A DNA stretch of 64,000 nucleotides from Oceanobacillus jordanicus (GCF_022095695.1 NZ_JAIFZM010000020.1:1-64000); one strand, 5' to 3'. Shown: positions 50,765 to 61,648, numbered from the stretch's first letter. Translations and numbers: made by a program. The notes: generated by a model not told the origin, from the sequence alone.

Positions 50765-51844
50765 TTAGTTATTAGTTAATTTTTTCTCAAGCAATTCTTT
50801 GTTAAATAGTATCTTTTCATCATCTGGTCTGTAATTCCTTGCCTTTTCATTATGTTCATATGCTTTGTCGAATTGCTGAAGATTATAATAGCATACACAT
50901 AGTTGTAGATGGGGGTACCACGTCGCATACACGGGGTAAGTGAAGCTCCATCTGTTTGGGTCATCTTCTAGTTCAATTGCAGTTTTATACCAATAGACCG
51001 CCTGGTTATATTCTCTTTTTTTCTGATAGTGATAGCCAATACGACTGCAGGATTCGGGGCGAGGTGTTTTAGAAAAACGAAAGGATTCGTAAAGGGAAGC
51101 AATTTCCTTATCTGGCTCATCCAAATAACGATAACAGTCTGCGCGATTAATACAGGCATAGACTTTATCTTCAATCCATCCTTGTTCCGTTTCAATATTT
51201 TTCGTATAGCTTTCAATTGCCTGCTCATAATGGCCATTTTCCCGCAGCTCATTACCATAATAGAAATGGTCCCTAGCAGTAAATGTTTCTTTGTTTTCAA
51301 TCCTTTTTTTATATATGGAAAGAGTTCGGCCAGCAGCATGATGCTCCTTTTTATGGGTCACGCCTACGTCAGAGGTGATAATTTTCCCGTGTACATTTAA
51401 ATAATTGTGTGCATCTCCTTCCCAACGATATTGGCGTTCCGTTTTTAATAAGCGATGCGTTCTATATTTTAAGGTCACATTTCCATACGTGTCCATACCA
51501 GCATTGTAATACATAGAAACAGAATCAACTGATGGATCAAGTTCTTCTTTTAGCTTTTTTAGTTTCTTTTGATCTTCCTCCAAGACTACATCATCAGCGT
51601 CTAAATAAAGAATATAGTCCTTTGTAGCATACTTAAATGACTCATTCCGTGCATCTTTAAAGCTCCCCGTCCATTCAAAAAAATATATTCTATCCGTGTA
51701 TTTTTTCGCTATCTCTAGTGTTCGATCTGTTGAGCCTGTATCCACAATATTTATCTCATCGACAATATCTTTAACGGTGTCAAGACACCTTCCTAATAGT
51801 TTTTCTTCATTCTTAACGATCATACATAGACTAATGCTTACCAT
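50765..51844 (-). CDS. family 2 glycosyltransferase with TPR repeats
   Basis: A 359-residue enzyme. The GT-A domain is at residues 1-200: ISLCMIVKNEEKLLGRCL, NIVDTGSTDRTLEIAKKY, ARNESFKYATKDYILYLDADD (DAD metal motif). Tetratricopeptide repeats fill the rest (DHFYYGNELRENGHYEQAIESYTK and similar). GT2-TPR proteins often glycosylate peptides or proteins. AAAAGGAG selects ATG 51844; GTG 51853 overlaps it. Its neighbour is a collagen-like, Thr-rich protein, a probable acceptor (inference). Confidence 0.88.
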   Translation of the reverse strand: MVSISLCMIVKNEEKLLGRCLDTVKDIVDEINIVDTGSTDRTLEIAKKYTDRIYFFEWTGSFKDARNESFKYATKDYILYLDADDVVLEEDQKKLKKLKEELDPSVDSVSMYYNAGMDTYGNVTLKYRTHRLLKTERQYRWEGDAHNYLNVHGKIITSDVGVTHKKEHHAAGRTLSIYKKRIENKETFTARDHFYYGNELRENGHYEQAIESYTKNIETEQGWIEDKVYACINRADCYRYLDEPDKEIASLYESFRFSKTPRPESCSRIGYHYQKKREYNQAVYWYKTAIELEDDPNRWSFTYPVYATWYPHLQLCVCYYNLQQFDKAYEHNEKARNYRPDDEKILFNKELLEKKLTNN

Positions 51845-52039
51845 ACCCTTCACTCCTTTTCACTTCCTGAACATTTCACATGTACTAATATATTATAAAT
51901 TCTTTTATAAAGATTGGATTAACATCTTCTTTTTAAGAAAGAGTGCGTACATTTTTTGGGTAAAACCCAATACAATATTGAAAACTTTAAAACGTGAGAA
52001 AAAGAAGGTACTTTGAGTAAAGTACCTTCTTGAGTAAAC

Positions 52040-53302
<1,263 letters not shown>

Positions 53303-53350
53303 TTTAATCCTCCTTTTTCAATAGTAAGGTTCCAATTAAGGAACTCTATA

Positions 53351-53359
53351 TATCCTATG
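53351..53359 (-). promoter_or_regulatory. candidate sigma-K -10 element of the collagen-like gene
   Basis: On the minus strand CATAGGATA (53359-53351) matches the sigma-K -10 form CATAnnnTA, with AC dinucleotides upstream at 14 and 18 bases. Expression in the mother cell would fit an exosporium protein. One short motif only, so weak. Confidence 0.4.
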
Positions 53360-53428
53360 TGCGATAGAAAATAGTGAGTGAGTCAAACTATCTGATATGA
53401 GCGCACATTTATACTTAATAGAGTTACC

Positions 53429-54430
53429 TTAGACGATTGATCCATCAAGCAGGGGAGAGATGTAACCTAAGAATTGTTCCGCACGTTTTTGGTTGTTATG
53501 ATTTGAATGAACTAGTTGATAGCCATTTCTAGCAATACGTACTCTCTCCTCTTCATTGGCGAGATAGTAGGCCGTTTTTTCCGTAATGTTTTCAGTAGTG
53601 CATGCCACAAAGTTCTCTCCATCTACGAAACCTAATGCTTCCACGTCTTCATTCGTTTCCGCGAGCAATAGTGTGTTACAGGCGGGTGCTTCGAAAAATT
53701 TTAATACGGCGACACCACCAACATTACTCCGACTGCCGCATGTATAAAAAATCTTGGACCGATTCAGCTCTTTAGCGTATTTTTTATTAACCATTAAATG
53801 GTTTGACTGTCTTACTAAATGGCCGGGATGTGGATGAAAGACAAAACGAGGATCATCGCGCATCTCATTAAAAACAGCATCACGGAACGCATACCTACCT
53901 TTTGAGGGAACTTTTATTGGTAATTGGTGCTTTCCTTGGTTAGTTTTATCCACATAAACTAGCCCCATAAGCAGTGCGTCAATCGTTTTGTCTAGCTTCC
54001 AATCCTTCATTACGTCTGGATTGATTGCCCAGGGTAGCCATCGTAATTTATCTTCATATTCAGGGAAAACACGTAGAAAGGGATGCATCGTAGCAGAAAA
54101 GACTAAATCGATCTTGTTTTCCTCAATATACTTTTTTCTTTCTTCTGGTCTCCAATGAAGATCTATCACATAGCAACCTTTTGGTATCTCCACATCTCTT
54201 AAACCATTAATTTTTGGTGATAGTCCATAATTCCACGCTATATCATAGTGAAAAATAAAATCTGGTTTTACTTGAATATTTTGTATAATATCCCTAATGT
54301 CTCCATCGTCATGCCAATAATGGACCTCCGCTACGTTTTCGAAGGCTTTAATGGTATCCATTTTAGGTTTATGCTTCGGGTACATCCAAAATGGTTTAAC
54401 CAACACGAGTATAATTGGTTTCTTTTGCAA
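53429..54430 (-). CDS. CgeB-like glycosyltransferase
   Basis: A 333-residue GT-B type glycosyltransferase of the CgeB/spore maturation class. The N-terminus begins with a Rossmann-like strand (KPIILVLVKPFWMYP). The C-terminal domain has FYTCGSRSNVGGVAVLKFFEAPACNTLLLAE and LANEEERVRIARNGYQLVHSNHNNQKRAEQFL, as in CgeB-type glycosyl_trans_1_2 domains. CgeB modifies the B. subtilis spore crust. The start is TTG 54430 behind AGGAGGAAG. It lies between the collagen-like protein gene and a UDP-sugar dehydrogenase gene on the same strand, so it probably adds sugar to the spore surface. Confidence 0.85.
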   Translation of the reverse strand: MQKKPIILVLVKPFWMYPKHKPKMDTIKAFENVAEVHYWHDDGDIRDIIQNIQVKPDFIFHYDIAWNYGLSPKINGLRDVEIPKGCYVIDLHWRPEERKKYIEENKIDLVFSATMHPFLRVFPEYEDKLRWLPWAINPDVMKDWKLDKTIDALLMGLVYVDKTNQGKHQLPIKVPSKGRYAFRDAVFNEMRDDPRFVFHPHPGHLVRQSNHLMVNKKYAKELNRSKIFYTCGSRSNVGGVAVLKFFEAPACNTLLLAETNEDVEALGFVDGENFVACTTENITEKTAYYLANEEERVRIARNGYQLVHSNHNNQKRAEQFLGYISPLLDGSIV

Positions 54431-54446
54431 CTTGCTTCCTCCTTTC

Positions 54447-56162
54447 TTATAAATGCCAGTGCACCGTATTATCAGGAATGTTCACCTCAGGGACCGCAGA
54501 TTTTATATCCATTACAATAGATTTTTCTTTCAAAATGTTCTTAAGCTGTGCCCAATTAAACACCTGATGAGGGACAGTGATAATCACGATATCTGCTTTT
54601 TCCAATTTAGGAAATGGTGTGTTGCTTATTCCATACATATCCTTGACCATACTAGAATCAATATGTGGATCACATAATTGTACGGATAATCCTAGGTGAA
54701 GAAGTTTTTCTAATATGGAAAGAGCCTTGGAGTTTCGCATATCCCCGATGTTTTCTTTAAAGGTCGCTCCAAGAATCGTTATTTTTAAGTTGTTAAAAGG
54801 AAGCTGATTCTTAATGATCTGTTGCATTACTGTATTCGTTATATGGTCGACCATCGACTCGTTCACTTCTCTTGCGGCAGTTAGAAAGTTTGGCTCATAA
54901 CCAGCTAACTTTGACTTATAAATGAGATAATAGGGGTCAACCCCAATACAGTGCCCACCTACGAGTCCCGGGGTGAAAGATAAAAAATTCCACTTCGTCC
55001 CAGCTGCTTCTAAAACATCCTTAGTTGGTACGTTCAGTTGGTTAAATATATGTGACAGCTCATTCATAAAAGCGATGTTAATGTCACGTTGGGTGTTTTC
55101 TACTACTTTTGCTGCTTCAGCTACTTTAATAGAACTGGCTTTGTACACGTTTGCTTCGATGACACCTTGATAGAGATGATAAAGCCACTCGGTTACATAG
55201 ACACTCTGACCTGCTACTACTTTTGGAATCGTTTTAAACGTATGCTCCTTATCACCTGGGTTAATTCTTTCTGGAGAATAACCAATAAAGAAATCCTTAC
55301 CTACCTTTAATTTGGATGTGTTTTCTAAGATTGGGCAACAAATTTCCTCCGTGGCTCCCGGATATACGGTTGATTCGTAAACGACAACAGTTTCTGGAGT
55401 AAGGTTCTCTCCTATTAACTGGGAAGCTGCCTCCAAGTATGAAAAATCTGGTTCATTGGAAGCTGAAATTGGAGTTGGCACGGCGACCACAATACATGCA
55501 CAATTACGAAGATTTTTGGCATCTGTAGTGAACTCGATCTGTGCTTGGGCTAAGGCTTCTGCAGAAAATTGTTTGGACGGATCCTTTCCGCTTTTTAATT
55601 TGGCTATCTTTTTATCATCTACGTCGAACCCTATTACACGATGCTTTTCTGAAAATCCTACTGCAACAGGGAGTCCAACATATCCTAGGCCTACCACACC
55701 AATCATTTCCGTTTCATTTAATAAGATCTCTTTTCTGACCTTGCCATGGGAAAGGGGGTGAACCAAATAACGTAGAAGCTGATTAACTAATTTGTCTCCG
55801 GTAAGTTCTGTATTGGTCTTGAGATTAGAATGATTGCGGATTACAAATTCAATCGTAGAGTTGCTTCCTCTCATTACTGATTGTAAACCCAACTCTTCAG
55901 CGGGGGGGATACCTTCCATTTTGTCATGAATTAAAAACAATTGATTAATCTTCAGGCTACTCGACTGAATTTTTTCAAGTAGCTCAAAATTGGACTGCTT
56001 GGCCGATTGCCTACCAAATAAAAACAGAATGATAGAAACAACACCGTGTTGGTCATCGAATTCTGTAATTTCAAATCCAGTTTTGGCTAATTTTTGAGAT
56101 ACATATTGTGACAATTGACTAGTTTCACTAATCATTATTAATGGTTCTAAATTTGTTGTCAT
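54447..56162 (-). CDS. UDP-N-acetylhexosamine 6-dehydrogenase (WbpA/TviB type) with N-terminal extension
   Basis: NAD-dependent oxidation of a UDP-hexosamine C6 to the uronic acid. Residues 153-571 are the dehydrogenase: GVVGLGYVGLP (NAD), ESTVYPGATEEICCPILE, GYSPERINPGD and catalytic Cys405 (GGHCIGVDPYYL). The STVYPG-TEE and SPERINPGD forms match the WbpA/TviB branch rather than UDP-glucose dehydrogenases. The first about 150 residues are extra and resemble no domain I know; they are Rossmann-like without a glycine motif. AAAGGATA points to ATG 56162. It lies divergent from the genes for the next three pathway steps. Confidence 0.88.
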   Translation of the reverse strand: MTTNLEPLIMISETSQLSQYVSQKLAKTGFEITEFDDQHGVVSIILFLFGRQSAKQSNFELLEKIQSSSLKINQLFLIHDKMEGIPPAEELGLQSVMRGSNSTIEFVIRNHSNLKTNTELTGDKLVNQLLRYLVHPLSHGKVRKEILLNETEMIGVVGLGYVGLPVAVGFSEKHRVIGFDVDDKKIAKLKSGKDPSKQFSAEALAQAQIEFTTDAKNLRNCACIVVAVPTPISASNEPDFSYLEAASQLIGENLTPETVVVYESTVYPGATEEICCPILENTSKLKVGKDFFIGYSPERINPGDKEHTFKTIPKVVAGQSVYVTEWLYHLYQGVIEANVYKASSIKVAEAAKVVENTQRDINIAFMNELSHIFNQLNVPTKDVLEAAGTKWNFLSFTPGLVGGHCIGVDPYYLIYKSKLAGYEPNFLTAAREVNESMVDHITNTVMQQIIKNQLPFNNLKITILGATFKENIGDMRNSKALSILEKLLHLGLSVQLCDPHIDSSMVKDMYGISNTPFPKLEKADIVIITVPHQVFNWAQLKNILKEKSIVMDIKSAVPEVNIPDNTVHWHL

Positions 56163-56392
56163 AAACATTATCCTTTCAGCAAATCTAATATTTGTATATG
56201 CCGTAGGACAAGGGAGAGTTCGGGAGAGATAGCGAAAAGAGGCTCTTTCATATTAAATGGATGAGTTGGCTGATAGGCATGTGCGAGTGCATAATTCTTC
56301 TACTCCGTGGCGGTTGCCGTTCAATGCGGTATAAACCTTGAATACGATGTTAGGAAGTTGTTTGATTAACTATAATGTAAAGGAAGATGCTT

Positions 56393-57505
56393 ATGATCCC
56401 AATAACTGACCCAAAACGGCAATTTGCTGCCTTGGAAGCAGATATCTTTAAAAAAATGAAGAATGTCCTAAAGAAGGGTAACTTTATTTCTGGAGAAAAT
56501 GTAAAAGAGCTGGAAACAGTTATAGCGAATAGACTAGGAGTTAAAGAGGCTATTGCTGTTGGCAATGGAACGGATGCGCTCGTGCTTACATTGCATGCAT
56601 ATGGAATTGGACCAGGAGACGAAGTGATTACTACACCGTTTAGTTTTTTTGCAACTGCTGAAGCGATAAGTAGAGTTGGTGCAACGCCAGTCTTCGCAGA
56701 TATTGACCAAATTACTTTTACTCTTGATCCAATAAAGGTAAGTGAGAAAATTTCTAAGAGAACGAAAGCCATTTTACCAGTTCACCTTTTCGGTCAATCA
56801 GCAGATATGCAAGAATTAAATAATTTAGCAAAACAACATGGCCTCCATGTAATCGAAGATGCTTGCCAGGCTTTTGGAGCGGTCTATCAAGGGAGAGAGG
56901 TCGGTAGTTTAGGAGATGTTGCATGTTTTTCGTTTTTTCCTACGAAAAATTTATCGACAATAGGCGATGGAGGAATGGTGACAACCTCTGACACAGAAGT
57001 AGCAAAGCGAATTCGCGAGTTAAAAACACATGGCAGTAACCGAAAATACTATCATAACGAAATTGGCTATAACAGCAGGCTGGATGAAATCCATGCAGCT
57101 ATTTTATTATGCTGTTTGCAACATATAGATGACTGGAATGAGAAGCGTAGGGAGTGGGCTGTTCGCTATCAGCAAAGGTTACAAACCTTAACCTGTATCA
57201 AGCTTCCAATTGCTAAAGCGGATCGCCAGCATGTTTATCATTTATACGCTATCGGAACAGATAAGCGCGATAGTTTAATAGAACAACTAACCTCAAAGAA
57301 AATCCAAACCGGTATTTATTATCCGCAATGTATTCATTTACAAAAGGCTTACGAACATCTATCTTACCGTGAAGGTGATTTTCCAATAGCAGAGAAATTG
57401 TCAAGGCGGTTACTTGCGTTGCCGTTATTTCCATTTATGACAGAAACAGAACAAGATGACGTTATAGCTGCATTAGAGGAATTTCAGGTGATGCACTCAT
57501 GCTAA
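56393..57505 (+). CDS. DegT/DnrJ/EryC1/StrS sugar aminotransferase (WbpE-like)
   Basis: A 370-residue PLP enzyme that aminates a keto sugar nucleotide. PLP-lysine Lys185 lies in FFPTKNLSTIGDGGMV; EDACQAFGA and VGNGTDALVL are also family hallmarks. AAGGAAG favours ATG 56393 over ATG 56387, which touches it. It shares a divergent promoter region with the UDP-sugar dehydrogenase gene and overlaps the oxidoreductase gene downstream. In the WbpA/B/E/D route, WbpE places the 3-amino group. Confidence 0.9.
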   Translation: MIPITDPKRQFAALEADIFKKMKNVLKKGNFISGENVKELETVIANRLGVKEAIAVGNGTDALVLTLHAYGIGPGDEVITTPFSFFATAEAISRVGATPVFADIDQITFTLDPIKVSEKISKRTKAILPVHLFGQSADMQELNNLAKQHGLHVIEDACQAFGAVYQGREVGSLGDVACFSFFPTKNLSTIGDGGMVTTSDTEVAKRIRELKTHGSNRKYYHNEIGYNSRLDEIHAAILLCCLQHIDDWNEKRREWAVRYQQRLQTLTCIKLPIAKADRQHVYHLYAIGTDKRDSLIEQLTSKKIQTGIYYPQCIHLQKAYEHLSYREGDFPIAEKLSRRLLALPLFPFMTETEQDDVIAALEEFQVMHSC

Positions 57506-58557
57506 AAATCGGCATTATTGGCTGTGGATATATAGCAGGAAAGCATGTATCGACTATCTCAAGAATAAATGGTCTGCAACTTAATGCAGTAAGTGACATT
57601 AATCATGAAAGCATGGATAGGATATTGGTAGATTACTATAGACAACTCGATAAGAAACGAACAGTCTCTCGCTATGTGGATTACCAAGCTTTATTAGCTG
57701 ATCCTACAATTGATATTGTGGTGGTAGCATTGCTGTCTGGGCTCCATGCTACTGTTGCAAAACAGGCGATCAAGCAAGGTAAGCATGTTATTTTAGAAAA
57801 ACCAGTAGCTCTCTCTATAAAAGAGGCAGATGAGCTACTAGCTTTGTCACAGAAGACCGGAAGGAAGGTGCTTGTTTGTCATCAGTTACGTTATCGTCCA
57901 CTTTTACAAAGGCTTCAAGAAATGGTGGCGGAAGGAGATTTTGGTAAGCCTTACTTTGCCGTAAGTTCGCTTCGTCTTCATAGATCACTTGCTTATTACC
58001 AAAATTCAAATTGGAAGGGAACCTGGGATAAAGATGGGGGGATGCTTGTTAACCAAGGAATTCATATGGTAGATCAGCTTCTTTGGACAATGGGTCAAGT
58101 GAAATCGGTCTACGGAGAACTTGATAAAGCTATACAGACGAAGGATACGGAGGATATTGCGACAGGGATAATACAATTTAATAGTGGTGGCAGAGGATTA
58201 ATTGAAGCAAACACTATAACAACCCCGAAAAACCTCGGGTATCAGCTGACTGTTTTTGGGGATAAGGGGTCCTTTTCCATCGGTGGAGAGCAGTTTAATA
58301 AACTAACCCACTATTATTCTGAAAAACAACAGGATGTAGATGACCTTTATGCTTTAGCAACAGATATGGATGAACATTATTACATGTATCAAGATTTTAT
58401 GGGAGCCATTTTAGATAACAGGCAGCCAAAGGTATCACTGGTGGAAGGCAAGCAAGCGCTGGAAGCCATTTTTGCTTTATACCGAGCACATAGGACGAAG
58501 TCACCTATCGATTTGCCTCTAAAGGACTTCAGTACAAAAGAAATGGGAGGAAAATAA
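57499..58557 (+). CDS. Gfo/Idh/MocA oxidoreductase (WbpB-like)
   Basis: A 352-residue NAD(P)-dependent oxidoreductase. The Rossmann fold starts at [13 protein letters not shown], with the [14 protein letters not shown] motif (EKP-like) and a C-terminal alpha/beta domain including [21 protein letters not shown]. It overlaps the aminotransferase gene by seven bases. In the WbpA/B/E/D pathway, the WbpB family member oxidises C3 of the sugar before transamination. The assignment rests on context. Confidence 0.9.
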   Translation: MLKIGIIGCGYIAGKHVSTISRINGLQLNAVSDINHESMDRILVDYYRQLDKKRTVSRYVDYQALLADPTIDIVVVALLSGLHATVAKQAIKQGKHVILEKPVALSIKEADELLALSQKTGRKVLVCHQLRYRPLLQRLQEMVAEGDFGKPYFAVSSLRLHRSLAYYQNSNWKGTWDKDGGMLVNQGIHMVDQLLWTMGQVKSVYGELDKAIQTKDTEDIATGIIQFNSGGRGLIEANTITTPKNLGYQLTVFGDKGSFSIGGEQFNKLTHYYSEKQQDVDDLYALATDMDEHYYMYQDFMGAILDNRQPKVSLVEGKQALEAIFALYRAHRTKSPIDLPLKDFSTKEMGGK

Positions 58558-58558
58558 A

Positions 58559-59254
58559 ATGATAGACGAGACAGCGATAATAGCTGAAAACGTAAAGATT
58601 GGTAGCTATGTAGTTATAGAGAAGGATGTGTTAATTGGCAATCACGTTGAAATTGGCAATCATGTAACGATTAAAGAAGGGACAATTGTTGCAGATAATA
58701 CAGTAATAAGTGACTATAGCCTACTGGGAAAATCGCCAGCTAGCAATAATAAAATGGCAAGAAAGCCAGCGGATGATTTAGAGCCTTTGTACATTGGAGA
58801 GGATGTAAAGATTGGTACCCATTGCTGTTTATATCGAGGTTCCACCCTTCACCCAGGTGTTTTAGTAGCAGATATTGCAAGTATTCGTGAGCATGTAATC
58901 ATTGGGGAAAATAGTATTGTTGGAAAAAATGTGATGGTAGAAAATAACACCTTAATCGGAAAAAATGTCACAATCCAAACGGGTTCTTATGTCACGGCAC
59001 ATATGGTGATAGAGGATGACGTATTTATTGGTCCATGTATGTCCAGTAGTAATGATAAATACATGGCTTCCCGTACGGAAAAGTTACAAGGCCCTACCAT
59101 AAAAAAAGAAGCGAAGATTGGAAATAATGCATCTTTGCTTCCTGGTGTAGTGATCGGAGAAAAGGCGATTGTGGGTGCAGGTGCAGTTGTGACAAAGAAT
59201 GTTCCGACTGGTGCTATTGTGGTAGGGAACCCAGCGAAGGAAATAAAAGGATAA
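58559..59254 (+). CDS. hexapeptide-repeat N-acetyltransferase (WbpD-like)
   Basis: A 231-residue left-handed beta-helix acyltransferase. Repeated [IVL]-G-X4 units run through it: [65 protein letters not shown]. WbpD family members add the acetyl group to the 3-amino position of the UDP-sugar. It is the third gene of the operon; its start follows one base after the previous stop. Acetyl-CoA is the likely donor. Confidence 0.9.
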   Translation: MIDETAIIAENVKIGSYVVIEKDVLIGNHVEIGNHVTIKEGTIVADNTVISDYSLLGKSPASNNKMARKPADDLEPLYIGEDVKIGTHCCLYRGSTLHPGVLVADIASIREHVIIGENSIVGKNVMVENNTLIGKNVTIQTGSYVTAHMVIEDDVFIGPCMSSSNDKYMASRTEKLQGPTIKKEAKIGNNASLLPGVVIGEKAIVGAGAVVTKNVPTGAIVVGNPAKEIKG

Positions 59255-59277
59255 CCATGTACTATTATAATGTAGGC

Positions 59278-59300
59278 ACATCTCTTCAATGGAGAGATGT
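59278..59300. repeat. short inverted repeat after the acetyltransferase gene
   Basis: ACATCTCT (59278-59285) pairs with AGAGATGT (59293-59300) around a seven-base loop. No T-run follows on either side; it may be a weak terminator for the glycan operon. Confidence 0.45.
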
Positions 59301-59354
59301 ACATATAGTTTACTTTCGTTACGACGTAGTTTTTAAAAATGTATTTATTTGCTA

Positions 59355-60098
59355 CTAAGCCCATTTCATCATGCTGAATTTATGGATTATAATCATAAGC
59401 AATCCTGCAAGGAACTGATCGAAAGCTGGTGGTAGAAGCATCAAAGACATTTCCGAACCTGGAGGCAACTGGGCCGCCAAATGAGCGACAATTGGCGAAT
59501 GTCCATGACTAAAAAACGCTCCGATTATCAAAAGAAAGCAAGCTGGCATAATACCTACACTATTCCAAAAAGCAAACCTATTTAGATTAGCTGTTTTAAG
59601 AGTGGTAGCTAATGGTGCCCAGCAAAATGGTGCCCACATTCCCAGTGATAATATAAACAACAATAAAATATATCCCGTATGCAAGGCAGTGTGGTCCATT
59701 AAACTGTGCATGACAGAAGGTAGATGGTAAAGAAAGAAACATAATGCAAACAAAAAAAGGCTAATTATAGAAGTCGAAATAGATTGCTTCGGCGGGTTTC
59801 TATTTTTAAAAACGTTAAGTACAGGAAAACTCATGAGTAAAAGCGGAGCGCTGACAAAATACAGTAGCGCCATTTGAACCATATGCAAACTAATTAAAGC
59901 ATAACTAATTGCTGCAAGAGGACTACCATATGCTAAGTAAATGACACCCATGGCTAAACAAAAGGACTGAAAATGTATACTACTAAATGTGCGATACTGT
60001 ATATAAAAGTATAGATAGATTATAATTAAACTAGACAAAAAAAGGAGTAAAGGCATGCTCCATAAAGTTTGTCCCTCAAGCAAAAGCTGAATATTCAT
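59355..60098 (-). CDS. caa3-type CtaG family protein
   Basis: A 247-residue polytopic protein with seven membrane segments, of the Caa3_CtaG family. Conserved features are ALISLHMVQMALLYFVSAPLLLMSFPV, LPSVMHSLMDHTALHTGYILLLF and LLPPAFDQFLAGLLMIIIHKF. Several His and Met residues face the same side, as expected for copper handling. GGAGGGG precedes the ATG. It is divergent from a NosL-like regulator and a YtkA-like lipoprotein gene. It is the second CtaG of the window. Confidence 0.85.
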   Translation of the reverse strand: MNIQLLLEGQTLWSMPLLLFLSSLIIIYLYFYIQYRTFSSIHFQSFCLAMGVIYLAYGSPLAAISYALISLHMVQMALLYFVSAPLLLMSFPVLNVFKNRNPPKQSISTSIISLFLFALCFFLYHLPSVMHSLMDHTALHTGYILLLFILSLGMWAPFCWAPLATTLKTANLNRFAFWNSVGIMPACFLLIIGAFFSHGHSPIVAHLAAQLPPGSEMSLMLLPPAFDQFLAGLLMIIIHKFSMMKWA

Positions 60099-60254
60099 TA
60101 TACCCCTCCCTGAAATAGGTTAACTCATAAGACAAGAGATCCCCCACCTCATCCTATTCACAAATAATTCATATTATTCATATTGAACAAAAGAGACGGT
60201 CATGATAAAGTGTGTTATAGATTGTGTTATTTTGTTATAAGGCGAGGGAATGCT

Positions 60255-60842
60255 ATGTTACCTTTAGAACGAAAAAAACGGATAAGGTCATTAATTGAAA
60301 AAGAACGACATATAAAAATTGCAGAGCTAAGCAACAGATTCGGCGTCTCAGAAATGACGATTCATCGTGATCTAAAGCCGCTCCTTGAGGAAGGATGTAT
60401 TGCCAAGACTTTTGGCGGGGTTGCATGGAAACAGGATGGACAGGAAGCTAACACAAAGGTCCAAGGTTGCGTTTATTGTGGGCGAGGATATAGTGAAAGG
60501 TTGGCCTATCGATTGATCTTATCTAACAATCGAATGGAAACAGCTTGTTGTGCCCATTGCGGCCTTCTGCGTCATAGTCAAATTGGCGGGGAAGTAATGC
60601 AAGCCATTTGTTCCGATTTTCTAACCCATACAACGATTAGCGCCCCACTATCATGGTTTGTCATGGATACCTCTGTTCATATGGGGTGTTGTCATCCACA
60701 GGTGCTAACCTTTGAATGGAAAGAATATGCAGAGAAATTTGTAAAAGGTTTTGGGGGGCATGTCTATTCATTTGAAGTAGCAAAAACCGTTTTGGTGCAA
60801 AAAATGAACGGGGGACAGAATAATTGTCATTCCCAGAAATAA
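60255..60842 (+). CDS. DeoR-type HTH fused to NosL-like Cys-rich domain
   Basis: A 195-residue protein from ATG 60255 behind GAGGGAA; upstream ATG 60183 has no ribosome site. Residues 1-60 are a DeoR-type winged helix (LPLERKKRIRSLIEKERHIKIAELSNRFGVSEMTIHRDLKPLLEEG). From about 75 a Cys-rich domain follows: CVYCG, TACCAHCGLLRH, then a Met/Cys/His motif HMGCCHPQVLTFEW and a final FVKGFGGHVYSFE. The C-terminal pattern resembles NosL copper-binding proteins. A copper-sensing regulator is inferred. It lies 14 bases before a YtkA-like lipoprotein gene. Confidence 0.78.
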   Translation: MLPLERKKRIRSLIEKERHIKIAELSNRFGVSEMTIHRDLKPLLEEGCIAKTFGGVAWKQDGQEANTKVQGCVYCGRGYSERLAYRLILSNNRMETACCAHCGLLRHSQIGGEVMQAICSDFLTHTTISAPLSWFVMDTSVHMGCCHPQVLTFEWKEYAEKFVKGFGGHVYSFEVAKTVLVQKMNGGQNNCHSQK

Positions 60843-60856
60843 AGGAGAGTTGAACA

Positions 60857-61633
60857 TTGAAAAAACTGATTTGGATGGCTTTATTTTTTGTGTTATTGTT
60901 CCTGGTTGCATGTGGAAGTGAAGAAAATGCGGATCAAGCGGAAAGCGAAGAAGAACTAGCAACACTTGATGTGGATTTTTCGGTACCTGAAACAGTAGAT
61001 GCGGAAGAAACCATTGAATTAAAAGCAACCGTTACATATGGTGAAGAGAATGTCACCGACGCTGATGAGGTAGTATTTGAAATATGGGAAAAAGGAAAAG
61101 AAGATGACAGTTGGGAAGTAAAGTCGATTAATAATGAAGATGGAACATACACTGCCGAAACTTCTTTTGATCAGGATGGTGTTTATGAAATGTATGCCCA
61201 CACAACTGCCAAGGAACTACATACCATGCCTAAAAAGGAAGTGACAGTTGGTAGTGGAGAAACGTCCACAGAGGAAGAAAGTGATCATGAAGCAACGGAC
61301 CAGGAAGAAGGACATGATCACAGCCATGATGCAGCCGCGGATGGGTTCAGCATGCATTTTGCTATGCCAACGGGGTTAGAGGTAGCGCAGGACGTGAAGC
61401 TTGTAACGCATTTACAAATGGATGAAGAGGCAATGGAAGAAGCAAGCGTGCGTTATGAACTTTGGTTAGATGGGGCTGAAAAACATAGCTGGGTTGATGC
61501 TGAAGAAAGCAATCCGGGAGAGTATATTGCCACCCACCAATTTGATGGAAAAGGGACCTATCATGTTGTTGTACATGTGGAAAACGAAGATGGCCTACAT
61601 GAGCATGAAGAGCACGAAATAGAAGTGAAATAG
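60857..61633 (+). CDS. YtkA/FixH-like lipoprotein, two-domain
   Basis: A 258-residue lipoprotein. The signal ends with lipobox LVAC. It has two YtkA-like beta-sandwich domains (about 35-130 and 165-258), separated by a Glu/His-rich linker (HEATDQEEGHDHSHDAAADG) that may bind metal. YtkA/FixH proteins act in copper delivery or oxidase assembly on the outer face. The start is TTG 60857 behind AAAGGAG. Its neighbours suggest copper supply to a haem-copper oxidase. Confidence 0.82.
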   Translation: MKKLIWMALFFVLLFLVACGSEENADQAESEEELATLDVDFSVPETVDAEETIELKATVTYGEENVTDADEVVFEIWEKGKEDDSWEVKSINNEDGTYTAETSFDQDGVYEMYAHTTAKELHTMPKKEVTVGSGETSTEEESDHEATDQEEGHDHSHDAAADGFSMHFAMPTGLEVAQDVKLVTHLQMDEEAMEEASVRYELWLDGAEKHSWVDAEESNPGEYIATHQFDGKGTYHVVVHVENEDGLHEHEEHEIEVK

Positions 61634-61648
61634 AGAATTGGTCATAAG

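Noticed and set aside
51029-51400. 123-codon frame opposite the GT2-TPR gene
   Set aside because: Antisense to an intact glycosyltransferase with conserved motifs; composition is that of a shadow frame.
59278-59300. Canonical terminator after the glycan operon
   Set aside because: The inverted repeat is real but lacks a T-run on both strands, so it is listed only as a repeat.
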